Shown: positions 9,063 through 16,979, numbered from the stretch's first letter. The stretch: DNA of 23,367 bases from UBA3774 sp045600025 (GCA_045600025.1 JAZRXC010000036.1:1-23367), one strand, 5' to 3'. Program-made: numbers and translations. The notes: generated by a model not told the origin, from the sequence alone.

Positions 9063-10202
9063 TCATTGATTCTTATACTTCTTGACGCAGGCTTTTACTA
9101 TTGCATCCATTGCATCAAGCTTTGTTAACATATCTTTGGCAAGAGCTATCTGGCACCTTGCTCTGGTGAGATTGTGACCGGGATATCTTGTTTTGAAATA
9201 TAAATCTCCGACCAGATAGTCATCCAAAAACCGGGTTGCCAGCTCGCACGCCAGAACAAAGCTCGAAATGGCGAGTGTATCTATCTCCATATCAGTCAGA
9301 TTGGCTGCTGTTTTGCTTAAGAATCCTTCCGTGAATGCCCAGAAGATATTCAGGTCAACTCCCGCCTTGTCGTAATCAGGACAATCTTCTTCAACATAAT
9401 TTGCCGCAAATCTTATCGCATCTCCGAAGTCATGACCTACAAGCCCGGGCATTACGGTGTCCAGATCTATTACGACAAGCGCATCATGATTATCTTCATC
9501 AAAGAGGACATTGTTAATCTTGGTGTCGTTATGAGTAACCCTGAGCGGCAACTGCCCCTTCTCTTGCAAATCCGTAAGAATGCATGCCTGATCCTGAACG
9601 GATAACAGCCACTCAATTTCTGCTCTGACTTCAGATACTCTTCCTGCAGGATCCTTTACTACGTCCTGAATCAGTTTTTCGTAACGTTTCCTGGTATTGT
9701 GAAAGTTCGGGATCGTATATGTCAGCTTTGAAGCATCGAAAGCGCCAAGAGAATTCTGGAAATCGCCAAATGCTTCTCCTGCATTTCGAACTACATTTAA
9801 ATCATCGCATGTATCAAATGTTACGGATGGTACATAATTGCAGATACGCCAGAAACCGTCCTCATCAAACAGGTAAGTCTTTCTGTCGTCTTTAGTGTGA
9901 TGAAAATGAAGATTAATCCTATCCGGATACTTGTCTCTGATGTACTCGGTAACAAGGTCAATATTATTCATAAGAGATACCGGATCCTTGAATGCAAAAG
10001 TGTTTACCTTCTGTACAAGGTAGGATTTTATCTTGACCATCCCGTTTTCATCTTCACGGACGTAGTTAACCTTATAAGTTTGATTTACATTTCCGGTAAA
10101 TATCTCTTCGTACGAAAAAAACGGGGCGTTGATATTGAAAAACTCCCCGACTTTTTGAAGTTTATGCGCTAAAGTCTGATTGTTTTGTAACTTTGATGTC
10201 AT
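9063..10202 (-). CDS. nahK: N-acetylhexosamine 1-kinase-like phosphotransferase
   Basis: Belongs to the aminoglycoside-phosphotransferase/choline-kinase fold. The Brenner-type catalytic loop RVTHNDTKINNVLFD (residues 221-235) and the metal-binding IDLDTVMPG (245-253), followed by VGHDFGDAIRF, match the bifidobacterial N-acetylhexosamine 1-kinase (NahK/LnpB) group, which phosphorylates GlcNAc or GalNAc at C1. The N-terminal FTGNVNQTYKV resembles that group's nucleotide-binding strand-turn. Its length of 379 residues is close to the roughly 360 usual for that group. The ATG overlaps the ROK kinase stop (ATGA at 10199-10202), indicating coupled translation. No lacto-N-biose phosphorylase, the usual partner, is in the window. 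The family is firm, the exact sugar is not, and C1 phosphorylation does not feed directly into NagA. Confidence 0.8.
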   Translation of the reverse strand: MTSKLQNNQTLAHKLQKVGEFFNINAPFFSYEEIFTGNVNQTYKVNYVREDENGMVKIKSYLVQKVNTFAFKDPVSLMNNIDLVTEYIRDKYPDRINLHFHHTKDDRKTYLFDEDGFWRICNYVPSVTFDTCDDLNVVRNAGEAFGDFQNSLGAFDASKLTYTIPNFHNTRKRYEKLIQDVVKDPAGRVSEVRAEIEWLLSVQDQACILTDLQEKGQLPLRVTHNDTKINNVLFDEDNHDALVVIDLDTVMPGLVGHDFGDAIRFAANYVEEDCPDYDKAGVDLNIFWAFTEGFLSKTAANLTDMEIDTLAISSFVLACELATRFLDDYLVGDLYFKTRYPGHNLTRARCQIALAKDMLTKLDAMDAIVKACVKKYKNQ

Positions 10203-11083
10203 TCCTTAACTCTGTTGAAGTATAGATAAGCAGCGCCGAGCATACCTGCAAGGTTGCCAAACTGCGCTCTTCTGAAACTTGTCTTAGACAATATATGTGG
10301 CTGAAGACACTTTTTAAGTTTTGCAATAATTAAATCAAACAGATAGTCGCTCTGAATAATGCCGCCGCCTAATATTACTACTTCGGGATTTAATACAAAG
10401 CAAAGGCTGCGTATGCCTCTGGCAAGTGCATCTGCCTGAAGATCCAACGCTTTTATACAATCGGCGTCGCCATTTAATGCAGCTTCAATAATCTGTTTTC
10501 CGTCCCAATCGGTAGTACAGTCTTTTTTCAATCTCTTAACTGTACTGATTAATCCAGTCACCGAACCTTTCTTCTCAAGAGTGCTGTTTTTTACTTCGAT
10601 ATATCCGACTTCGAGTGCGCTGCAGCTTGCTCCGTGAAGTAATTCGCCGTTCAAAATATATCCGCCGCCGACACCGGTACCGACCGTGAGACCAAGCACC
10701 TGTGAAAAACCCTTTCCTGCGCCTAAAATGCCCTCGGCATATACTGCGCAGTCAACGTCATTTTCTGCAACGCAATTCAGGTCGCAACGCTTTTTAATAA
10801 ATCCGGCTATATCAAATCCGGTGTAGTCAGGAATCTGCGGAAGGGCAAATATTACTTTGCCGGTTTCATAGTCTATCTGTCCGGATGAAGAAATACCTAC
10901 ACCATCGAAATCATATTCTGCTTTAAGGCTATTGATGATATTGGTTAATCTGCCGAACCAAACTTTTGGTCCTGTCATCGCCTTTGTCGGAATAGATGCC
11001 TGGTAGAGGATCTCCCCCGCCTCCGATACGATTCCATATTTGATTTCTGTGGCACCAATATCAGCGCTGAATACATTTCTCAT
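10199..11083 (-). CDS. ROK-family sugar kinase lacking the zinc motif
   Basis: A 294-residue ROK protein, the usual length for a glucokinase, GlcNAc kinase or ManNAc kinase. Visible signatures are ADIGATEIK (phosphate-1), GVGISSSGQID, VAENDVDCAV with the catalytic Asp at 109, LGLTVGTGVGGGYI (phosphate-2), and VVILGGGI (adenosine site). The sugar-contacting and zinc-binding ExGH is EVGY (158-161), so the metal-ligand His is Tyr, and the CxCGxxGCxE cysteine cluster is missing. Given nanE and nagA in the operon, a role as ManNAc or GlcNAc 6-kinase (NanK-like) is plausible but not shown by the sequence. GGAG seven bases upstream supports the ATG at 11083. It overlaps the nahK-like gene by 4 bp and lies 17 bp after the FAD oxidoreductase gene. 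Confidence 0.82.
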   Translation of the reverse strand: MRNVFSADIGATEIKYGIVSEAGEILYQASIPTKAMTGPKVWFGRLTNIINSLKAEYDFDGVGISSSGQIDYETGKVIFALPQIPDYTGFDIAGFIKKRCDLNCVAENDVDCAVYAEGILGAGKGFSQVLGLTVGTGVGGGYILNGELLHGASCSALEVGYIEVKNSTLEKKGSVTGLISTVKRLKKDCTTDWDGKQIIEAALNGDADCIKALDLQADALARGIRSLCFVLNPEVVILGGGIIQSDYLFDLIIAKLKKCLQPHILSKTSFRRAQFGNLAGMLGAAYLYFNRVKE

Positions 11084-11100
11084 TTATAATCTCCGATTTC

Positions 11101-12447
11101 TTATCCCAGATACATGCCTTTTTGAACAAGCACTTTTCTGAGTTGTTCTATATCTATATCGCCGGAAGGAACATTTTCCTTAACAGCCATAGCCGCTGCA
11201 GTGCCTGCGGCTTCACCTATAGCCATTACGCCCGGGGTAGTACGAAGTGAGCTCTGTGCCTCTCTGTCGCACGATATGCATCTTCCGACTACCAGCAGAT
11301 TGTCCAGCTCCTTCGGCAGCAGGCTTCTGTAGGGGATTCCGTATGCGTCTACTGTGCTCTGCGTGAATCCGGCTCCGTCAGGATGATGCTGGTCTATCGG
11401 ATAACCATATAGTACAACCGTATCGTCAAACTGTGTCGTATTTCTAAGGTCGTCTCCTGTTAATACATAACGTCCCATCAAACGACGGCCCTCACGAATA
11501 CCTACTGAAGGTGCGATGTTAAGTATCTTCGCATTCTCAAATCCCGGAACATACTTTACCAGCAGTTCGGCAACTTGATATACCTGCTTTCTGAGCTCTA
11601 CTTCTGCCTGTGACATAGAGTCGGCATCTGTAGCATCAACCGCACAAAGCCTCGTTGTATTGACCGTGGCAATATCATCGCGCACACCCTTGAAGAATAA
11701 GATTCTGTCGCGAAGAATATCTATGCCGAGTTCTTCACAGCCTTTCTTCCATTCAGCAAAGAATCCTGAGACGCCGCTCGGAAGCTCTCCGTTTTTAAGA
11801 GGCTCGAGATATGATCTGTCGTGGAAGTCCTCCGGATGCGCAAGCATATATTTACGAACCGTTTCAAAATCTACATTATACATCGAAAAATTAGTTGTGC
11901 AAGGCTGAGTTAAATGATCTTCCTCGCGGCCGAGTTCATAGTCGCATCCTGCCATTGCAAATACGTCACCATCTCCGGTGCCGTCGATATACATTTTTGC
12001 TTTGATTCTGACTTCGCCGTTTTTATTTGCTGCCTTCAGGGATACTATATTACGTCCGGAAGTTTCGCAACCGAATACGAAAGTATGAAGCAAAAGATCT
12101 ATGCCTTCTTTAATGCACATTTCTGCGAGAACGTATTTCAGTCCTTCGTTATCATAAGGTGTAACGCTCCAGGTCTCGCCGAGGATATCACGTACATGTC
12201 CGCTTGACATGCCCTTTTCTACCATGATATCAACGATTTCCTGAGCAATACCTTTTACTATATGGTTGCCGTTAACATCATGAAATGTCATCCAGGGTGC
12301 TACCTGACCTATTGTTGACATTCCGCCGAGCACACCATACTGCTCAACAATCAGAACCTTTGCACCATTTCTCGCCGCGGCGATGGCGCTGCAGACACCT
12401 GCAGGGCCACCACCTATTATTGCTATATCATAACAATATTCTTTCAT
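11101..12447 (-). CDS. FAD-dependent oxidoreductase (FAD_oxidored type)
   Basis: A 448-residue flavoprotein. The N-terminal Rossmann motif IAIIGGGPAGVCSAIAAARNGAKVLIVEQ (residues 8-36) binds the ADP part of FAD, and GVLGGMSTIGQVAPW follows as in the FAD_oxidored (fumarate reductase/succinate dehydrogenase-like) group. MYIDGTGDGDVFAMAGCDY is the second FAD segment, and LLVVGRCISCDREAQSS with PGVMAIGEAAGTAAAMA near the C-terminus closes the flavin site. There is no signal peptide, so it is cytosolic. Members of this group occur in carbohydrate loci, usually with unknown substrates. Its place between two dehydrogenase or kinase genes (15-17 bp gaps) suggests it oxidises or reduces a pathway sugar. 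A good CGGAG ribosome binding site precedes the ATG at 12447. Confidence 0.83.
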   Translation of the reverse strand: MKEYCYDIAIIGGGPAGVCSAIAAARNGAKVLIVEQYGVLGGMSTIGQVAPWMTFHDVNGNHIVKGIAQEIVDIMVEKGMSSGHVRDILGETWSVTPYDNEGLKYVLAEMCIKEGIDLLLHTFVFGCETSGRNIVSLKAANKNGEVRIKAKMYIDGTGDGDVFAMAGCDYELGREEDHLTQPCTTNFSMYNVDFETVRKYMLAHPEDFHDRSYLEPLKNGELPSGVSGFFAEWKKGCEELGIDILRDRILFFKGVRDDIATVNTTRLCAVDATDADSMSQAEVELRKQVYQVAELLVKYVPGFENAKILNIAPSVGIREGRRLMGRYVLTGDDLRNTTQFDDTVVLYGYPIDQHHPDGAGFTQSTVDAYGIPYRSLLPKELDNLLVVGRCISCDREAQSSLRTTPGVMAIGEAAGTAAAMAVKENVPSGDIDIEQLRKVLVQKGMYLG

Positions 12448-12462
12448 CTGTTTCTCCGAAAA

Positions 12463-13473
12463 TCAGTATGTTATCTCAACAGTCTTGCTGCCATCCTGCA
12501 TTGATTTATCAATAGCATCAAGTACCATCAGTGTATTGAATCCGTCAACTTCATCAGTCATAATCGGTGCATCATACTCAAGGCTTCTTAAGAATGCTTC
12601 AACGAGATTACGTCTTAAGCCGATGTAGTATCCTGCTGCATCATATTCAAGAATACCCTGGATTGAGTAATCTTCTGCCATAAGTTCGGATATAGGATCA
12701 CTGGTATTCGTCTGATATGCGCCTTCTGTTCCGCTCAAGAAGAACTTAACACCTGCAGTAATAGGCATTGAATTCGGGAATACCCAGTTAGCTTCGATAT
12801 TGCAGATTGCTCCGTTCTCGAGAACCATTTCAGCCTTTACGATATCGTATGTATCGATACCCATACTTACAAGCTTTTTCTTGATACCGGTTGCTCTTAC
12901 TGATACTGCTCTTGAGCCGTTAACCCAAAGGAGCATATCAATAACATGAGAAAGCAGGAACCATGAAGGTGAGCTGCTTGCTGCCCATTTAAGCATCTTT
13001 GTAGGAACAAAGATTTTGTCGATTGTAAGTACATCAGCAGAAAGAACTTCACCGATCTTGCCGTTTTCTACAGCTTTCTTTGCATTGATGTAGAAGGGCA
13101 GGAATCTGAACAGATGAGCCATCTGACATTTTACGCCGTTTTCCTGAATCGCCTTGAGCATTGCCTTGCCGTCTTCTACCGAAGTAGCAAAAGGCTTCTC
13201 ACACAGGATATTGATCTTTGCATTTGCGCACTTGATTACGGGCTCTGCATGAAGATCATCGGGTGTAGCTACGATAGCTGCATCAATCTGCTCATTTGCT
13301 ATCATTTCATCAACGTTGTTATATGCTCTTGCACCATACTGCCCAGCGAGCTTCTGAGCTGCTTCCATATTAATGTCACATATAGCAACAACCTTTGCTA
13401 AAGGATTTCCTTTAATACTCTTAAGATGTGCGGTACCGATAAGTCCGGCGCCGATTAAAGCAATATTTGCCAT
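12463..13473 (-). CDS. Gfo/Idh/MocA-family NAD(P)-dependent dehydrogenase (copy 2 in the operon)
   Basis: A 336-residue oxidoreductase. The N-terminal Rossmann motif is IALIGAGLIGTAH (GxGxxG at 8-13), the family's CEKPFA with the cofactor-facing lysine is at 91-96, and SHVIDMLLW (H176, D179) is at the usual catalytic His/Asp position of the C-terminal alpha/beta domain. Family members oxidise or reduce a sugar hydroxyl, often on inositol, uronate or amino-sugar derivatives, and some act as hydrolases through a transient keto step. It shares only family-level similarity with the other Gfo/Idh gene of this operon, so the two probably act on different intermediates. A strong GGGGGAG site precedes the ATG. 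Substrate unknown. Confidence 0.87.
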   Translation of the reverse strand: MANIALIGAGLIGTAHLKSIKGNPLAKVVAICDINMEAAQKLAGQYGARAYNNVDEMIANEQIDAAIVATPDDLHAEPVIKCANAKINILCEKPFATSVEDGKAMLKAIQENGVKCQMAHLFRFLPFYINAKKAVENGKIGEVLSADVLTIDKIFVPTKMLKWAASSSPSWFLLSHVIDMLLWVNGSRAVSVRATGIKKKLVSMGIDTYDIVKAEMVLENGAICNIEANWVFPNSMPITAGVKFFLSGTEGAYQTNTSDPISELMAEDYSIQGILEYDAAGYYIGLRRNLVEAFLRSLEYDAPIMTDEVDGFNTLMVLDAIDKSMQDGSKTVEITY

Positions 13474-13490
13474 TATTATTCTCCCCCTGT

Positions 13491-14168
13491 TTATAATTCT
13501 TCAATGCATTTTTTGAATGCCATAGTTGCTGCCTTAACAGATACTGCATCTCTTCCGGTCATTACATTTGCACCTATCATAATTGCCTTTACTCCGCATT
13601 CGGCAAGTGCTGCTACTTCCTCGGGAAGTATTGATCTCTGTGCCGGTACTAATACAGGTGTCTGAATTGCCTGAGTAATCTTTCTGTAACGGAGCAAATC
13701 AAAATATCTTACTGCCGTTCCGTATTCTGTGTGAGGTACGATACTTGCTTCAACAACAGATACTTCAGATTTATCGATAACATCAAGCAGTGAATCTATC
13801 TCATCATGGAATGCAATAAGCTTGGACAGCTTTTTGCTCTTCAGCATGAAAGGAGGGAGGCAATCTGCGAAGCATTCTACGAAATCAACTCCCATATCTT
13901 CAAGCAGATCTCTTTCTTCCGGTGATACATATGCGTCAGCATTGCCCATATTTGCCCCGACCAGAATCTTGCCTTCGCACAGTTTCATGGTTCCTTCAAT
14001 AAACTCTCTGTTTTCCGAAAAGCTACCGAACGGTCCGCCGAGGTTCAAGTTAAACTTAACGGCATCAGCTCCGCCGTCAATAGCGGCTTTTACCATGTCT
14101 AAATCATTTGCGGGAAGTCCGACAGCAAGAGTAAACTTATTCTCTTTCAGTATTTTTTCAAACTGCAT
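13491..14168 (-). CDS. NanE-like (beta/alpha)8 barrel protein, paralogue 1
   Basis: A 225-residue soluble protein whose pattern fits a ribulose-phosphate-binding-type barrel. DGGADAVKFNLN holds a lysine at 38, AYVSPEERDLLEDMGVDFVECFAD resembles the NanE stretch VYITPTMKEVDELMQAGPDI, and ALAECGVKAIMIGANVMTG resembles the phosphate-binding end of NanE (LELGAHCVVVGGAITRP). The residues that carry the NanE reaction are not conserved: IIK is replaced by VGANM and the EGNI glutamate by PAQRSI. It is therefore probably not a ManNAc-6-P epimerase. It is about 45% identical by eye to the next gene and lies 30 bp after it, so the pair is a tandem duplication that may form a heteromer. I do not recognise a named family. 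AAGGAG six bases upstream supports the start. Confidence 0.7.
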   Translation of the reverse strand: MQFEKILKENKFTLAVGLPANDLDMVKAAIDGGADAVKFNLNLGGPFGSFSENREFIEGTMKLCEGKILVGANMGNADAYVSPEERDLLEDMGVDFVECFADCLPPFMLKSKKLSKLIAFHDEIDSLLDVIDKSEVSVVEASIVPHTEYGTAVRYFDLLRYRKITQAIQTPVLVPAQRSILPEEVAALAECGVKAIMIGANVMTGRDAVSVKAATMAFKKCIEEL

Positions 14169-14198
14169 ATCTTACTCCTTCAATTACTAATTATATAT

Positions 14199-14891
14199 TT
14201 ACAATAAAGCGTCTATATTCTTTCTGAACTCGCGGGTTGCAATGAGGCAGGATTCGGGATTGGCTTTATCCATTACATTTGCGCCTATCATAACTGCCTT
14301 ACAACCTGCATCTACCAGGCCGAATACCTCATCAGATCTGATAGCTTTCTGCGTAGGTATCAAAACAGGTTTTCCTGTGTAATCTACGATTTTTCTGTAC
14401 TGAAGTAAATCATAGAAATTCAGCGGCGTGCCATAAGCACTTGTTTTCATAATACTTGCTTCCACTACCTGAATTTCTGAATTCTTTACTGCATCTAAAA
14501 CCGTTTCATAAGTATCGTGCAGGGCAACCATTTTGGTGATTTTATCGGTTTTCAGCATATACGCCGGAAGGTGTTCTGAATAACATGAGAAGAAGTCAAT
14601 TCCGATATCCTCGAGAATATCCTTTTCTTTCTCTGTTACGCAAGCATCTGCGCCGCCGATTACCAGTCCGACCGGCTTCCCGTTACTCATGGAAACGAGT
14701 TTTTCTAAAAATGGTCTGTTCTCAGTGAAGCTTCCGAACAGATTTCCGCTCGCAGCGTGAAGTACATTTACGTGTACCTTGATGGCATCTGCACCGCCGT
14801 CAAGGGCTGCCTGAGCAAAATCGGTATTGTTTGACGGAAGACTGACTACCAAACTGAATTTATTATTTAATAACATTGATTCCAGTTTCAT
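14199..14891 (-). CDS. NanE-like (beta/alpha)8 barrel protein, paralogue 2
   Basis: A 230-residue paralogue of the following gene. Shared landmarks include LPSNN near residue 18, DGGADAIK with Lys38, FGSFTENRPFLEK, a central LEDIGIDFFSCYSEHLPAYML, VVEASIM, FYDLLQYRKI and GCKAVMIGANVMD. A five-residue insertion (VLHAASGN region) precedes FGSF compared with paralogue 1. As in paralogue 1, the NanE catalytic lysine and glutamate positions are not kept (PVLIPTQKAI in place of CEGNI), so the chemistry must differ from ManNAc-6-P epimerisation. An aldolase, isomerase or lyase role on a phosphorylated or keto sugar is possible but unsupported by a specific motif. AAAGGA lies seven bases before the ATG. 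A 145-bp gap with a hairpin separates it from the transporter gene. Confidence 0.7.
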   Translation of the reverse strand: MKLESMLLNNKFSLVVSLPSNNTDFAQAALDGGADAIKVHVNVLHAASGNLFGSFTENRPFLEKLVSMSNGKPVGLVIGGADACVTEKEKDILEDIGIDFFSCYSEHLPAYMLKTDKITKMVALHDTYETVLDAVKNSEIQVVEASIMKTSAYGTPLNFYDLLQYRKIVDYTGKPVLIPTQKAIRSDEVFGLVDAGCKAVMIGANVMDKANPESCLIATREFRKNIDALL

Positions 14892-14926
14892 TGTGTATTC
14901 CTTTCCGTATTATCTTTTTGGGAGAA

Positions 14927-14956
14927 TGGTACCGATCCTTTTACGGACCGGTACCA
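14927..14956 (-). other. Intercistronic hairpin between the transporter and the barrel genes
   Basis: A 12-bp stem (GGTACCGGTCC with one G-U wobble in the RNA) closes a six-base loop. It is not followed by a T tract on the transcribed strand, so it does not look like a terminator. It may be an RNA-stability or processing element that sets different levels for the transporter and downstream genes. Confidence 0.6.
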
Positions 14957-15036
14957 CTTCGCTCCTTACTCAACAGATTCTTGATCGAAGTCGATATGAG
15001 GGGAGAAACCGTTAAGCTCGGATGGTCAGAACTTCA

Positions 15037-16350
15037 TTACATGTATGAGATACCTGCAACGATTGAGCCGAGAGCTGCCATAGCCCAAAGAGCGGGAAGG
15101 AGCTTCTTGGTTACTTCGTTAACATCAAGTCCTACATATGAGCATGTCCAAGCGTTCTGTGAGTTTGTAGGGCATCCTACAGACTGAAGTCTCTCAACTG
15201 CAACGAATCCACCCATAGCCTGGAGAGGGGTAAGGATACCTGCGGAAACGATGATTGCGCAGATACCTGAGCCCATACCGAACAGGTTGAGCGGTCCACG
15301 ATACAGAGAAAGAGGAGCAAGAATAGCGAAGAACAGTATGAACGGAATTCTGGTTGTAGGAATAACTGCAGTAAGCATAGGCTGAAGAACTTCCTTTACT
15401 ATAGGATGCATTACAGATACAACAAGAACGCCGATACCGATCAGCAGCCAAAGAACAGGTGCTACGTCGCAGAGTCCCTTGAATGCGGTCTTTGAAAGAA
15501 CGTTCATCTTCTTCTTGAGGTTGCCGCCTGAGAAAATAGCAAGCCAGATAACTGCGCACAGGAATGCGGAAACTATCGTGAGCTTAGCTGCCATTACCAG
15601 AACCAGCGGAACCAGCGGGCTGATCATACATAATACGCCTCTCCATCCCTTGATGAGTTCGTCTTCATCTTCAGAATCATTGGTTTCACTTGCATCAGCT
15701 GCAAATGCAAACTTGATGCCGTTCTTCTTGAACTGGATGAAAATGAATGCAAGAGATACAACCAGAGTGATTACGAAAAGGAAGATAGCGAAGTGCTGCA
15801 TATCGTCCTGGGTAACTCCGGTAAGGCTTATGAATGACTGCCACTGATAGAGGTTGAAGTTGAATCCTGTTGTAACTGCAAGAAGGAAAACAGATGCAGC
15901 GAGAACAGCAGGGATACCAACTGAAAGCATGATCGGGATTGCAATTGATCCGGTCATGATGATGGCACCAAGACCTGAAAGGTTAGTCCACAGGAATGAA
16001 AGAACAGCATAGAGAACAAGGCAGATAATGAGAGGGCGATCTCCGCCTAACTCTGCAGCCTTGGTAATCAGTGCTCTTGATACACCTGTCTGAGTAACCA
16101 TACGGCCATACCAGCCACCGAAAATGATAGCTGCCATAGCAGATGCCATCTTAACTGAACCTGCTTCAATAACTGAAGCAAACAGTCCGATGTTATTGCC
16201 GTCCGCATCTGTACCTACAAGCGGAACACCGGCAATAAGTGCGATTCCGATACCCATAACTATAAGAGCTATAAAGGTAGGAATCTTTCTTGTCATCATC
16301 AGTGCACTAATGATGAGGAAGAAAACAATAATAAAAATTGCTCTTACCAT
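15037..16350 (-). CDS. Ion-transporter-superfamily permease (GntP/CitMHS-like)
   Basis: A 437-residue integral membrane protein with about 11-12 hydrophobic helices, a cytoplasmic charged loop around 215-235 (SETNDSEDEDELIKG), and no signal peptide. Repeated features such as MASAMAAIIFGGWYGRMV and SGLGAIIMTGSIAIP, and re-entrant-looking segments with SLYRGPLNLFGMG, resemble transporters for organic or sugar acids (gluconate, citrate, dicarboxylate families). It is the only transporter of the operon, so it probably imports the substrate. That points to an anionic compound, in contrast to the PTS or TRAP/SSS systems usual for GlcNAc and sialate. GGAGGG seven bases before the ATG at 16350 is a strong ribosome binding site, and tandem TGA/TAA-type stops end it. 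The family assignment is by pattern only and the subfamily is uncertain. Confidence 0.72.
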   Translation of the reverse strand: MVRAIFIIVFFLIISALMMTRKIPTFIALIVMGIGIALIAGVPLVGTDADGNNIGLFASVIEAGSVKMASAMAAIIFGGWYGRMVTQTGVSRALITKAAELGGDRPLIICLVLYAVLSFLWTNLSGLGAIIMTGSIAIPIMLSVGIPAVLAASVFLLAVTTGFNFNLYQWQSFISLTGVTQDDMQHFAIFLFVITLVVSLAFIFIQFKKNGIKFAFAADASETNDSEDEDELIKGWRGVLCMISPLVPLVLVMAAKLTIVSAFLCAVIWLAIFSGGNLKKKMNVLSKTAFKGLCDVAPVLWLLIGIGVLVVSVMHPIVKEVLQPMLTAVIPTTRIPFILFFAILAPLSLYRGPLNLFGMGSGICAIIVSAGILTPLQAMGGFVAVERLQSVGCPTNSQNAWTCSYVGLDVNEVTKKLLPALWAMAALGSIVAGISYM

Positions 16351-16419
16351 AATATTCCCTCCAAAAAGAATAATAAGTAATTTGGTCAGTCGTGAATCCC
16401 CTCCAACTCCCGACCGAAA

Positions 16420-16965
16420 TTATATTCTATGAGCAAGTTCGAAGTAAGTTCTCACAAATGCATGAGCGCCGACTTCAGAAAGTGCTCTGATACCCGTTTT
16501 CCCTATTTTAATTCCGAAAATCGTAATTACAGGGACCGTATACTGCTTAGACGTAAGTCCGAGCTTAATATTTTCGAGGTGGTGAAAATACTCGTGAGCA
16601 AGAATGAAATTCTCAGCTCGTCCTTCGTTTAAATTGTTGCTTTTTGCCCACTTTTTTATTGATTCGGTATACAAAATCATTACTTTCTTTTTGGTTTCAT
16701 ATTCCGAAAAATATCTTCTTCCCGCAATTACATTGTCAATGTACATACGCTTAATCGGCAAGCCTTTGTGTCTGGCAATGACGCGGAAATCTGTTTCTCC
16801 GCCGGTCTCTTCGTAAAAATCTCTTGCAGCAGCTGCCCCGGTCTCCCATGCGCGTTCAACGATTGCATCAATATCTGCACCGGATTTGACCAGCTTTTTG
16901 TACATGACATCATGCTGCATTTCTTCAAGAGCCAGTTTTTTACTGGGAAATGGAAATTCGCTCAC
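16420..16965 (-). CDS. ImmA/IrrE-like zinc metallopeptidase domain protein
   Basis: A 181-residue soluble protein with the zincin motif LAHEYFHHLEN (H124, E125, H128) and a downstream ALSEVGAHAF in which E164 could be the third zinc ligand. The preceding pattern (AAARDFYEETGG, then ARHKGLPIKRMYID, then a strand VMILYTES) is like the M78 ImmA/IrrE-type fold, in which a short protease domain cleaves a repressor. No helix-turn-helix was seen. It starts at a GTG, supported by a perfect AAGGAGG seven bases upstream that overlaps the hydantoinase stop codon. Its neighbours are all catabolic enzymes. It may cleave a regulator of the operon or remove a peptide or acyl group from the substrate; neither is shown. 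Metal ligands are clear, but the family name is a moderate-confidence call. Confidence 0.68.
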   Translation of the reverse strand: MSEFPFPSKKLALEEMQHDVMYKKLVKSGADIDAIVERAWETGAAAARDFYEETGGETDFRVIARHKGLPIKRMYIDNVIAGRRYFSEYETKKKVMILYTESIKKWAKSNNLNEGRAENFILAHEYFHHLENIKLGLTSKQYTVPVITIFGIKIGKTGIRALSEVGAHAFVRTYFELAHRI

Positions 16966-16972
16966 GCGCGTT

Positions 16973-16979
16973 CCTCCTT
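16973..16979 (-). promoter_or_regulatory. Strong ribosome binding site for the zincin GTG start
   Basis: AAGGAGG on the reverse strand, seven bases before the GTG at 16965 and overlapping the upstream stop codon. No ATG has comparable support. Confidence 0.8.

Noticed and set aside
16351..16419. Possible inverted repeat (TTGGTC...GACCGAA) between the transporter and zincin genes
   Set aside because: The arms match imperfectly and are too short to support a hairpin or operator.
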